Below, one piece after another: positions 24,001-32,690 of a stretch of DNA of 64,000 nt. The stretch is from Physella acuta (taxonomy: Eukaryota > Mollusca > Gastropoda > Physidae). Position numbers and translations under genes: made by a program. Positions within the stretch are counted from its first letter, which is position 1. Each line of letters opens with the position of its first letter. Where the stretch lies: positions 175,001 through 239,000 of the forward strand of contig NW_026731623.1 of assembly GCF_028476545.1 (NCBI RefSeq), given 5' to 3'. A model generated the notes under the pieces. That model made no database searches and was not told the DNA's origin. It was given only the letters and a program-made list of their open reading frames with translations.

Positions 24001-26411
24001 AACATACATGTACAACATACATGTCACGTCCAACATACATGTCCAACATACATGTCCAACATACATGTCCAACACACATGTCACGTCCAACATACGTGTA
24101 CAACATACATGTATAACATACATGTCACGTCCAACATACATGTCACGTCCAACATACATGTACAACATACATGTCACGTCCAACATACATGTACAACATA
24201 CATGTCACGTCCAACATACATGTACAACACACATGTCATGTCCAACATACGTGTACAACATACATGTACGACATACATGTCACGTCCAACATACATGTAC
24301 GACATACATGTCCAACATACATGTACAACATACATGTACATTATACATGTCACGTCCAACATACATGTCACGTCCAACATACATGTACAACTTACATGTC
24401 ACGTCCAACATACATGTACAACATGCATGTCACGTCCAACATACATGTACAACACACGTCACGTCCAACATACGTGTACAACATACATGTACAACATACA
24501 TGTCACGTCCAACATACATGTACAACATACATGTCACGTCCAACATACATGTCACGCCCAACATACATGTCCAACATACATGTCCAACATACATGTACAA
24601 CATACATGTACAACATACATGTCCAACATACATGTACAACATACATGTCACGTCCAACATACATGTCCAACACACATGTCACGTCCAACATACATGTCAC
24701 GTCCAACATACATGTACAACATACATGTCACGTCCAACATACATGTCACGTCCAACATACATGTCCAACATACATGTCCAACATACATGTCCAACATACA
24801 TGTACAACATACATGTCCAACATACATGTCCAACATACATGTACAACATACATGTACAACATACATGTCCAACACACATGTCACGTCCAACATACATGTC
24901 CAACACACATGACACGTCCAACATACGTGTACAACATACATGTCACGTCCAAATACATGTCCAACACACATGTCACGTCCAACATACATGTACAACATAC
25001 ATGTCCAACATACATGTACAACATACATGTCCAACATACATGTCCAACATACATGTACAACATACATGTACAACATACATGTATAACATACATGTCACGT
25101 CCAACATACATGTACAACATACATGTCACGTCCAACATACATGTACAACATACATGTCACGTCCAACATACATGTACAACACACATGTCATGTCCAACAT
25201 ACGTGTACAACATACATGTACGACATACATGTCACGTCCAACATACATGTACAACATACATGTACAACATACATGTACAACATACATGTCCAACATACAT
25301 GTACATTATACATGTCACGTCCAACATACATGTCATGTACAACATACATGTCACGTCCAACATACATGTACGACATGCATGTCACGTCCAACATACATGT
25401 ACAACACACGTCACGTCCAACATACGTGTACAACATACATGTACGACATACATGTCACGTCCAACATACATGTACAACATACATGTCACGTCCAACATAC
25501 GTGTACAACATACATGTACAACATACATGTCACGTCCAACATACATGTACAACATACATGTCACGTCCAACATACGTGTACAACATACATGTACAACAAA
25601 CATGTCACATCCAACATACATGTCATGTCCAACATACATGTACAACATACATGTCCAACATACATGTCATGTCCAACATACATGTACAACATACATGTCC
25701 AACACACATGTCACGTCCAACATACATGTCCAACACACATGTCACGTCCAACATACGTGTACAACATACATGTACAACATACATGTCACATCCAACATTC
25801 ATGTCATGTCCAACATACAAGTCATGTCTAACATTCGTCCAACATACAAGTCATGTCCAACATACAAGTTATCTCTAACATACACCCAACATACTTGTCA
25901 TGTCTAACATACATGTCATGTCTAACATACGTCCAACATACATGTCATGTCCAACATACAAGTCATGTCCAACATACGAGTCATGTCTAACATTCGTCCA
26001 ACATACAAGTCATGTCCAACATACAAGTTATCTCTAACATACACCCAACATACTTGTCATGTCCAACATACATGTCATGTCTAACATTCGTCCAACATAC
26101 ATGTCATGTCCAACATACAAGTCATGTCCAACATACATCCAACATACAAGTCATGTCCAACATACATGTCATGTCTAACATACATCCAACATACATGTCA
26201 TGTCCAACATACAAGTCATGTCCAACATACATCCAACATACAAGTCATGTCCAACATACATGTCATGTCTAACATACATCCAACATACATGTCATGTCCA
26301 ACATACAAGTTATCTCTAACATACACCCAACACACATGTCATGTCCAACATACTTGTCATGTCCAACAAGTCATTTTTTGTTTTGTTCAGGGTAAACCTG
26401 CCAATCTGTGA
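8949..26411 (+). CDS. CAT: Catalase, complete 12-exon gene (508 aa)
   Basis: Heme catalase that converts hydrogen peroxide to water and oxygen, expected in peroxisomes. Exons: 8949-9014, 13042-13213, 14785-14895, 15135-15265, 16812-16862, 18557-18736, 19654-19845, 20058-20210, 21661-21799, 22881-23032, 23791-23949, 26391-26411. They sum to 1527 nt in one open frame, all with GT-AG introns. Seen directly: active-site signature [12 protein letters not shown] at 64-75 (catalytic His75), Ser114, Asn148, Phe153, Phe161, heme-ligand signature RLYSYTDT at 354-361 (Tyr358), and NADPH-site residues His194, Arg203, Lys237, Val302 and His305. All fall at the human residue number. The C-terminus KPANL resembles the PTS1-like KANL of animal catalases. 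The protein is about 19 residues shorter than human at the C-terminal side. The ATG is set by AAAC before and G after it and by the catalase-like N-terminus. Ten of eleven introns contain tandem arrays; intron 7 does not. Confidence 0.97.
9163..10511. mobile_element. Possible TIR element in catalase intron 1
   Basis: About 45-bp imperfect inverted arms, the left at 9163-9213 and the right at 10465-10511. No coding capacity is visible between them and no target-site duplication could be fixed. Confidence 0.45.
10790..11215. repeat. Nested minisatellite: 69-bp x 3, then 26-bp x about 7
   Basis: CTAGATCAAG recurs at 10793, 10862, 10931 and 11000 (period 69). Within each unit, CCCCCAACCCTTGTTTAGTG then expands on its own as a 26-bp array from about 11028. 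One array has given rise to a second, shorter-period array. Confidence 0.93.
11456..11606. repeat. 75-bp tandem duplication
   Basis: Two nearly identical copies starting GACCTTAAGTCGAAACGTCC and GACCTTGGGTCAAAACGTCC. Confidence 0.9.
11775..12003. repeat. 28-bp minisatellite, about 8 units
   Basis: Unit core AGAAGACACTACTCATACAA followed by ATGTATAT. It abuts the 59-bp junction array. Confidence 0.93.
12002..13063 (+). repeat. 59-bp array of the exon 2 splice acceptor, 18 copies
   Basis: Each unit holds about 37 nt of intron end (TTTATTATTTTCATTGATCC, then AATTTTCTAG) plus the first 22 nt of exon 2 (AAATCTGAAACAATAAGA, then ACAG). Copies 2-18 start every 59 nt from 12061, and the last runs into the true exon at 13042. 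Variants: CTTTG for CATTG in copies 4, 13 and 17; GCTAATG in copy 8. See findings. Confidence 0.96.
13042..13213 (+). CDS. CAT: Catalase exon 2 (residues 23-80)
   Basis: Acceptor TTTTCTAG, which gives [14 protein letters not shown], aligning with the TTGAGNPVG segment of animal catalases and joining exon 1 in phase 0. Contains His75. Donor GGGGCAG/GTTAGTG, phase 1. Confidence 0.95.
13180..13363 (+). repeat. 46-bp array of the exon 2 splice donor, 4 copies
   Basis: ATTCCTGAGAGGGTTGTACA begins at 13180, 13226, 13272 and 13318. The unit is the last 34 nt of exon 2 plus 12 nt of intron, so four exon-end/GTTAGT junctions lie in a row. Only the first is joined to the rest of exon 2. Confidence 0.96.
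13352..14745 (+). repeat. 26-bp donor-like array in intron 2, then longer units
   Basis: About 31 units of AGGTTAGTGTTGGGCAAATC plus TATTTT follow the 46-bp units and restart from the same GGTTAGTGTTGGG intron start. From about 14165 the units gain CTTTGTTTTAG, so each carries both an acceptor-like TTTGTTTTAG and a donor-like AGGTTAGTG. Confidence 0.94.
14785..14895 (+). CDS. CAT: Catalase exon 3 (residues 80-117)
   Basis: Acceptor TTTTGACAG, donor GTTG/GTAAGG, phase 1 on both sides. Encodes [18 protein letters not shown] and VRFSTV, including Ser114. Confidence 0.95.
14958..15120. repeat. 33-bp array in catalase intron 3, 5 units
   Basis: Unit AAGGTCTTGAACTGAATGAA followed by AGTAAAACATAAA. 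It stops about 15 nt before the acceptor of exon 4. Confidence 0.95.
15135..15265 (+). CDS. CAT: Catalase exon 4 (residues 117-160)
   Basis: Acceptor ACTTTTCCAG, donor ATCCTG/GTAAAT, phase 0 at its end. Encodes [20 protein letters not shown] with Asn148, and Phe153. Confidence 0.96.
15288..16740. repeat. 29-bp array in catalase intron 4, about 50 units
   Basis: Unit GGCTCTTGTCTTTACACACT plus ACACTGTCT, with shortened variants. It starts about 22 nt after the donor. No stop triplet occurs on the + strand, so all three frames stay open for hundreds of codons; these are not genes. Confidence 0.97.
16812..16862 (+). CDS. CAT: Catalase exon 5 (residues 161-177)
   Basis: 51-nt exon encoding [17 protein letters not shown], with Phe161 at its first codon. 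Acceptor GTCAACAG, donor CTCAAG/GTCAGT, phase 0. Confidence 0.95.
16945..18550. repeat. 19-bp array filling catalase intron 5 to its acceptor
   Basis: Unit CTGCCCTTGTCACCACTGT with inserted TCACCATTG/TTACCACTG sub-units. The pyrimidine-rich repeat runs right up to the acceptor CACCACCACCAG of exon 6, so it supplies the polypyrimidine tract. Confidence 0.96.
18557..18736 (+). CDS. CAT: Catalase exon 6 (residues 178-237)
   Basis: Encodes [19 protein letters not shown] through [15 protein letters not shown] to HFK. Carries His194, Arg203 and Lys237 of the NADPH site. Donor TTCAAG/GTCAAA, phase 0. Confidence 0.96.
18800..19398. repeat. 27-bp array in intron 6, split by an inserted element
   Basis: Units like AAGCTCTGTCTAATTTATTA plus TAACATT lie at about 18870-18932 and resume at 19297-19398. 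The family E element sits between them. Confidence 0.8.
18933..19296. mobile_element. Family E element inserted in the intron 6 array
   Basis: Starts ACGAGCTGACCCGCG and contains GTGAATTCGACACTACC, GTGAAAGCAGCC and ACTAAATTATCTGCCCCTAA. The same blocks occur in the same order at 52311-52738. Non-coding; superfamily unknown. Confidence 0.75.
19424..19602 (-). repeat. tRNA-derived SINE in catalase intron 6
   Basis: Read on the - strand: A-box-like GTGGTCTAGTGCTAAAG, B-box-like AAGTTCGAATATGGG, then the 3' domain with CACCCAGCTCTGATGGGT. It shares that domain with 2815-3240. Confidence 0.75.
19654..19845 (+). CDS. CAT: Catalase exon 7 (residues 238-301)
   Basis: Encodes [16 protein letters not shown] through [17 protein letters not shown] to WNPFDLTK. 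Donor ACCAAG/GTAAGA. It is followed by the only intron (212 bp) without a tandem array. Confidence 0.96.
20058..20210 (+). CDS. CAT: Catalase exon 8 (residues 302-352)
   Basis: Encodes [20 protein letters not shown] through [13 protein letters not shown], with Val302 and His305. Donor TTACAG/GTGAGA, phase 0. Confidence 0.96.
20231..21640. repeat. 30-bp array in catalase intron 8, exactly 47 units
   Basis: Unit YTGCACAAGAAAACCATCCA plus ATGTCCCCAG. Reading all units, only the first base varies (T or C), apart from the last base of the final unit. It begins 20 nt inside the donor and ends about 20 nt before exon 9. Each unit ends in CCCCAG, an acceptor-like string. Long open frames on both strands are array artefacts. 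Confidence 0.98.
21661..21799 (+). CDS. CAT: Catalase exon 9 (residues 353-399)
   Basis: Encodes [20 protein letters not shown] through VTDNQ, with Arg354 and the proximal heme ligand Tyr358. Acceptor CCTCTAG, donor AACCAAG/GTAAAG, phase 1. Confidence 0.96.
21790..22315 (+). repeat. 19-bp array of the exon 9 splice donor, about 27 copies
   Basis: The unit is GACAACCAAG (the last 10 nt of exon 9) plus GTAAAGCAT (the first 9 nt of the intron). Most copies read GACAACCCAG; several keep the exact exon end. Every copy has a donor-like CAG or AAG followed by GTAAAG. Confidence 0.97.
22385..22545. repeat. Family B G/C-run element, partial copy in intron 9
   Basis: AACGAAATGGAATTTATA, a long C-run, then GGAGAAAAAAGTCTGGAAGA, matching blocks at 2628-2800 and, inverted, at 54712-54935. 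Confidence 0.6.
22881..23032 (+). CDS. CAT: Catalase exon 10 (residues 399-449)
   Basis: Acceptor TTTCTTCAAG keeps the frame (residue 399 becomes Glu where human has Gly). Encodes [16 protein letters not shown] through [19 protein letters not shown]. Donor AACAAT/GTAATT, phase 0. Confidence 0.94.
23060..23770. repeat. G-rich minisatellite in catalase intron 10
   Basis: Units of about 30-45 bp: ACAGAATGTCAGTGG followed by variable GTAGGGAGTGAGGGAGGGGG stretches. The G-tracts give strong quadruplex potential in the sense-strand transcript. Confidence 0.95.
23791..23949 (+). CDS. CAT: Catalase exon 11 (residues 450-502)
   Basis: Encodes [20 protein letters not shown] through [18 protein letters not shown]. 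Acceptor ACTTGCAG, donor GGAGCT/GTGAGT, phase 0. Confidence 0.95.
23967..26370. repeat. 2.4-kb array filling catalase intron 11
   Basis: Composite units of CCAACATACATGT, ACAACATACATGT and CACGTCCAACATACATGT. After about 25800 they drift to CATGTCCAACATACAAGT forms. ACATGT palindromes recur every 13-18 bp. Frames of up to about 600 codons are array artefacts. Confidence 0.97.
26391..26411 (+). CDS. CAT: Catalase exon 12 (last 6 residues and stop)
   Basis: 21-nt terminal exon GKPANL-stop after acceptor TTTGTTCAG. It carries the presumed peroxisomal targeting signal. The phase and the match to the -KANL end of vertebrate catalase support it. Confidence 0.9.
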   Translation, partial: GKPANL

Positions 26412-26694
26412 AAGGTCACCTGTCAAAGGTCACCTGTGGAATTCTCTGCCCCTGAGAAGACTTGCACCAGTCAAATGTTAAACAGATTTTTTTCAATGGT
26501 TGTTAATTGGCCAAGCAAATCTATTTTTAGTAGTTATTTTGTTTTTTTAATCATTTTCACTTTGATGAAACATTTGTTTTTTAATTGAATGAACTAAAAC
26601 TATTAAGTTAAACAAGCTGTTGTCTCCATCACCCCACGTATGTGTGTTAACCTTTATCTTTTATCTTGAACAAAACAAGAGGGAAGTTTCCTGA

Positions 26695-26870
26695 TGGCTA
26701 GACATTGGCAAATCTTTTGTAGGCGTATGTTGGCCAAACTGTTGTAGGCGTATGTTGGCCAAACTGTTGTAGGTGAATGTTGGCCAAACTGTTGTAGGCC
26801 TATGTTGGCCAAACTGTTGTAGGTGAATGTTGGCCAATCTGTTGTAGGCGTATGTTGGCCAAACTATCCT
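26695..26870. repeat. About 28-bp array in catalase 3' UTR, about 6 units
   Basis: Unit TGTTGGCCAAACTGTTGTAG plus GCGTA or GTGAA, between the stop at 26411 and the polyadenylation signal at 26983. Confidence 0.92.
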
Positions 26871-26982
26871 GCACCAATTCTATGTACCTTATGTGAGCTT
26901 TGGCTACATGTAAGAACTGAAGCTACCCATCATTCTCATCATTAATCAGACTTGATTCAAATATTTTTTGGCTTTTAATGTC

Positions 26983-26988
26983 AATAAA
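26983..26988 (+). terminator. Catalase polyadenylation signal AATAAA
   Basis: First AATAAA after the catalase stop, about 570 nt downstream, followed by GT-rich sequence. It implies a 3' UTR of about 0.6 kb containing the 28-bp array. Confidence 0.6.
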
Positions 26989-27164
26989 AGTTGTTAAACC
27001 GTTGGTTTTTGTTTGACTTGTGACAAAGTCTATGTGAGAGTTACATACTGAGATGTAACTTTCCGCTTTTTCTGGATTTGCGCTTTTTCTGGATTTGTGC
27101 TTTTTCCGTTTAAGAAAAAAAATTTCCGCAAAAAAAAAATTAGATTTTTTTTTTGTGCCGACCA

Positions 27165-28015
27165 ATGTCTAAATGTCCTCTATGTTTACTTCTGATATGT
27201 CTAAATGTCCTATGTTTACTTCTTATGTCTAAATGTCCCCTATGTTTACTTCTGATGTCTAAATGTCCTCTGTTTACTTCTGATATGTCTAAATGTCCTC
27301 TGTTTACTTCTGATATGTCTAAATGTCCTCTATGTTTACTTCTGATGTCTAAATGTCCTATGTTTACTTCTGATGTCTAAATGTCCTATGTTTACTTCTG
27401 ATATGTCTAAATGTCCTCTGTTTACTTCGGATGTCTAAATGTCCTCTATGTTTACTTCTGATGTCTAAATGTCCTCTGTTCTTGATGTCTAAATGTCCTC
27501 TATGTTTACTTCTGATGTGTCTAAATGTCCTCTATGTTTACTTCTGATATGTCTAAATGTCCTCTGTTTACTTCTGATATGTCTAAATGTCCTATGTTTA
27601 CTTCTGATATGTCTAAATGTCCTCTATGTTTACTTCTGATGTGTCTAAATGTCCTCTATGTTTACTTCTGATATGTCTAAATGTCCTATGTTTACTTCTG
27701 ATGTGTCTAAATGTCCTCTATGTTTACTTCTGATGTGTCTAAATGTCCTCTATGTTTACTTCTGATATGTCTAAATGTCCTATGTTTACTTCTGATGTGT
27801 CTAAATGTCCTCTATGTTTACTTCTGATATGTCTAAATGTCCTATGTTTACTTCTGATGTGTCTAAATGTCCTCTATGTTTACTTCTGATATGTCTAAAT
27901 GTCCTATGTTTACTTCTGATATGTCTAAATGTCCTATGTTTACTTCTGATGTCTAAATGTCCTCTGTTCTTGATGTCTAAATGTCCTCTATGTTTACTTC
28001 TGATATGTCTAAATG
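27165..28015. repeat. Minisatellite, left part (split by a transposon)
   Basis: Units ATGTCTAAATGTCCTCTATG plus TTTACTTCTGAT(AT), 27-33 bp. The same array in the same orientation resumes at 30781. Confidence 0.96.
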
Positions 28016-30780
28016 TAGGTATTCAAAATGAAATTTTTATAATGAAATTAAATAAAATTTAACACTTCCACCTGATAGAGACTGTTTTCATCAGAACAGA
28101 AACACCAAATTTATTGATGTATGTCCATTTTTAAAAAAGTTATGAATTTTTTAAAACTTAAAAAATGCGTTCGCTTTTTGAACAGTAAAGGGTCTATTTG
28201 AGACCCCTACTAACTTCTAAAATAACTAAGTTAGAACTCTCAAATTTCTTGCACACACAGCCAGTAATACAAATAGCAGACCCAATATTTTTCAAGGTAG
28301 TCAGACAGATATAAATGGAAAATTTATTCACATAAAAATGAGCCAAAGCACAATTTTACTAAAGTACGAAAAGGGAGACAAAAAGTCAATTTACAGTCAT
28401 TTTTAAAAAATCATAGAAAATCAACTAATTAAGCCACATTAATAATATAAATGTTCTAAGAAAGGAAATTCAAACCATGTTAATATAAAATAAGCAGGTA
28501 AAGAATTAATAAAGAAAGTAATTAGCGAGACCAGATTCAGCAAGGTCAGTTTATAAAAATTAGAAATTTCATCCTTTTTCAAAAAATTATTTAAAAATAT
28601 TTAAGTAAGGTATCTTAATAAATTTTACACCAACTTAAAGCACATGATGTTCTTAATATATAATAAACACAGAGACATAAAATAATCATTCTGCAAAGCA
28701 ATACAAGGCATCCTTCCTTAACGCCCAAAATCAAGAATTTTCATTACCTAACATCTTGCAAAAAGTGTTCTTACTTTTAAGAAAGTAATATAAATTGTGT
28801 AGGAAACATGTTAGCATTACTTTGTTATAAAAAACTAAATAACTGTACTACTTCTTTACTTATATACTATAATAAGAAGAAATTCCATGCATTTTAAAAA
28901 CTGACGAAGTAAGATAACTAATTAAACTGAAATTCTTTTTAAATTACCCTAATAGAGTTGTGATGTTTATCTAGTTTTGTTACTCTGGTTCCTAATCATG
29001 ACTTGTTTAGCATAAATTTACTTGTTACTAGTATATTTATTTCTTCTAGTTAGTTATTGATCAAAGTCAACTTCTGGAAATGTCTAGGTCCTAACTTATA
29101 CAATTATCAGAAATCTTAGAGCAGGTTCAAAAAGACAGGTCAATATCCTGATTGGGAAATTTCTTTATGAGGTTGGGTAGCATTGTAATTAATAGTCAAT
29201 ATCCTGGTTGAGTTTGTCCTCTTCAAGGTTACAGATCAAATTATGGAATCTAGTAAGGGATCCTTCCATTGGTCCAGAGTATAGAAAATGTCTGTGAATA
29301 AAAACAATTAATTAGCATTTCAAATATACTGACTTATATAACAGGCCTGTATATCTTTATACCAACTTAAATATCAATCATGTAACATTACATCATTATA
29401 AATAATAAGCAAAGTGCATACAATACTAACATTTGACATATGGTTTCCTTCAAAAGTATTCAGGAGTCCTGTTGTTGCTTTCACAACAATACAAAATTTT
29501 TGGTAGGCCAATGAGTTTCCCCTTTCTTTCATGCTAATATCTTACTCTGTAAATAGAATAATAATAATAATATTAAAAGTAAGGCTGCTCAATGCTTTTT
29601 AGATATTAAATGTAAGCACTATAGATAGTTATACTACTAGATCTAAATATTAACATGAAAGCAATAGTGAATCTAACTAATCTAAGTAGATCTAGACTAA
29701 ATCAAGAAACAACTTTGGACTAAACTATTATGGAAGGGGGGCTACATTTTATTTTAAGTCGTCTTTACAATAAATCTAGAGATAAAAAATGTAAAAGATC
29801 GTAATATTCTAAAATTTAATGTAACTACTGCACATATATAGAATAGTTAACTATGAAACTAGGAAAGACAAAAAGAAAACAATGCTACAATAAATTGAAA
29901 GTATGCTGTTAACCGCTGCGGTAATATAATAGTTGAACCCAACACTACGAGAAAGTAAAAAAAAAACATGGCGGACAATCGGCTTGAAATATCGACAAAA
30001 TATTGATAGTTTAATCGGCCGATGTTATTAACTAACATAATTTACTAAAACAAATTAAATTCTATCATCCTTTTAAACATCTTTTTGATTTAATTGCGCA
30101 TTCCTTTTTTATTTCAGTGACCATAAATTAAATACAACTGACTTTTAAAAAAGGCTAGATAATTTTTTGGAAAAAAAATTTTTAAGCGTGGAGCAATTAC
30201 CGATAAGCGGACACTAATATTCAAATGTATTAAAGCAGCAGTTAATCATAAATAAATAGAATATAGCTAGTAATATAATATGCATTCAACTTACCTGCAC
30301 GTGTTTTTAAATCCACTGTAATCAACGAATAAACACAAAATCTTGCTCTGAACCGAGGTCGGGTGTTCCGGAATTCAACACAATCTTGACTCGAGCCGGC
30401 GAAATTTAGATGCGGGTCGTCGCGATTTGTATACATTGGTTTCATTTACTGCGGTCCGACCCCATACATGGAGTGTTCATTAAATCGTAACAGTTTTATG
30501 GCAAATTGGATGCCCTTTCGGAATATACAACTTTGGCGGCTGTAAAATTATTTTTTCATGGAAAAAAATCATTTTAAAATTTTAAATTGAACATTTTTAG
30601 CATTTAATTATATTATACAGCTGGCAAAGTTATACCATCTTACAGAGCTACCATTCTTCTTTCTAAATCAGTGGTTTCTAATTGCGTATGTATTATGGGG
30701 TCGGACCGCCGCGCGATGCCGCAACGCGACCAAAAATTTTTAAAACCGGCTTAAATTTTTCGGCTCATTTAGAATACCTA
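28016..30780. mobile_element. 2765-bp TIR transposon inserted in a minisatellite
   Basis: Ends TAGGTATTCAAAATGA and, inverted, TAGGTATTCTAAATGA. Flanked by a 7-bp target duplication CTAAATG at 28009-28015 and 30781-30787; removing it restores a normal array unit. AT-rich, no transposase-like frame, so non-autonomous or a deletion derivative. A 16-bp perfect inverted repeat (GCGGTCCGACCCCATA at 30451-30466, inverted at 30694-30709) lies near its right end. A 7-bp duplication does not settle the superfamily. Confidence 0.85.
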
Positions 30781-32112
30781 CTAAATGTCCCCTATGTTTA
30801 CTTCTGATATGTCTAAATGTCCTCTATGTTTACTTCTGATATGTCTAAATGTCCTTTATGTTTACTTCTGATGTCTAAATGTCCTCTGCTCTTGATGTCT
30901 AAATGTCCTCTATGTTTACTTCTGATGTGTCTAAATGTCCTCTATGTTTACTTCTGATGTCTAAATGTCCTCTGCTCTTGATGTCTAAATGTCCTCTATG
31001 TTTACTTCTGATGTGTCTAAATGTCCTCTAAGTTTACTTCTGATGTCTAAATGTCCTATGTTTACTTCTGATGTCTAAATGTCCTATGTTTACTTCTGAT
31101 ATGTCTAAATGTCCTCTGTTTACTTCTGATATGTCTAAATGTCCTCTATGTTTACTTCTGATGTGTCTAAATGTCCTCTATGTTTACTTCTGATATGTCT
31201 AAATGTCCTCTGTTTACTTCTGATATGTCTAAATGTCCTCTATGTTTACTTCTGATGTGTCTAAATGTCCTCTATGTTTACTTCTGATATGTCTAAATGT
31301 CCTCTGTTTACTTCTGATATGTCTAAATGTCCTCTATGTTTACTTCTGATGTCTAAATGTCCTATGTTTACTTCTGATATGTCTAAATGTCCCCTATGTT
31401 TACTTCTGATGTCTAAATGTCCTATGTTTACTTCTGATATGTCTAAATGTCCTCTGTTTACTTCTGATATGTCTAAATGTCCTCTATGTTTACTTCTGAT
31501 GTCTAAATGTCCTCTGTTCTTGATGTCTAAATGTCCTCTATGTTTACTTCTGATGTGTCTAAATGACCTCTATGTTTACTTCTGATGTGTCTAAATGTCC
31601 TCTGTTTACTTCTGATATGTCTAAATGTCCTCTGTTTACTTCTGATATGTCTAAATGTCCTCTATGTTTACTTCTGATATGTCTAAATGTCCCCTATGTT
31701 TACTTCTGATATGTCTAAATGTCCTCTGTTTACTTCTGATATGTCTAAATGTCCTCTGTTTACTTCTGATATGTCTAAATGTCCTCTATGTTTACTTCTG
31801 ATGTCTAAATGTCCTCTGTTCTTGATGTCTAAATGTCCTCTATGTTTACTTCTGATGTGTCTAAATGACCTCTATGTTTACTTCTGATGTCTAAATGTCC
31901 TCTGCTCTTGATGTCTAAATGTCCTCTATGTTTACTTCTGATGTGTCTAAATGTCCTCTATGTTTACTTCTGATATGTCTAAATGTCCTCTGTTTACTTC
32001 TGATATGTCTAAATGTCCTCTGTTCTTGATGTCTAAATGTCCTCTAAGTTTACTTCTTATGTCTAAATGTCCTCTATGTTTACTTCTGATGTCTAAATGT
32101 CCTATGTTTACC
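30781..32112. repeat. Minisatellite, right part of the split array
   Basis: Continues the unit of 27165-28015 in register. Together about 2.2 kb. A variant with CTCTGTTCTTGATGTC recurs on both sides of the transposon. Confidence 0.96.
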
Positions 32113-32134
32113 TCTATCTTTCGATTTAGGGACA

Positions 32135-32376
32135 AGCTGCGTATAATCGTTCACTAAATTTAATCCGGCGCGTCCGCCAGCTCCTGGGCAGTGTGCGATT
32201 GGGTACTCCGGGCTTGACTCTGAGCACTATGTGTTTATGTTATGAGTATTGCGTTTTCATTTGTGGTTTTTTTTCATTTGCATTGTGTTTGTTTTCTTTT
32301 GTGTTTAGTTTTGTACTGTTCCCAAAGTGGTACATTTTACAAATTCACCTTGGCGGAGCATGGGTATGCAGCTAGT
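32135..32376 (+). mobile_element. Helitron-like element, family H copy 3
   Basis: GC-rich head (CCGGCGCGTCCGCCAG), T/G-rich middle, then AAGTGGTACATTTTAC and a terminus GCATGGGTATGCAGCTAGT, closely matching the end at 5254. Confidence 0.45.
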
Positions 32377-32690
32377 TCTTATATAACACTACAGGAGATG
32401 GCAACTCAAGATATAGACATGATTTTTAATCTGTTTTTTTAAATGCTATAACTTTTTAAAAATAGCATAGAATCTCATAGAAAAAAAGAATTGCGCTCCA
32501 AATGAACAGCAAACACTGTGTGTATAATAGTACGGAACGTTAGTACTTTATAAATAAAGTATTACTTCCAGTAACTGGAAATTACTCTAAAACTAAATGT
32601 GCCAGAAAACTGAGAATTAGATCTTTTACCTATAGGCTAATTTTCGTGTCATAAACAGTACTCAATTTATACACTTGCAAGTGTCTCGCA
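32377..32690 (-). mobile_element. Family A MITE-like, partial copy
   Basis: Contains CATAGAATCTCATAGAAAAA, ACTTCCAGTAACTGGAAATT and CAGTACTCAATTTATA, matching the inverse orientation of 3945-4590. One end is missing. Confidence 0.65.

Noticed and set aside
24008-25831. 607-codon frame rich in Cys/His ([10 protein letters not shown]-type), resembling a repetitive metal-binding protein
   Set aside because: Lies wholly inside catalase intron 11 between a clear donor and acceptor; several other frames are equally open because the unit lacks stops.
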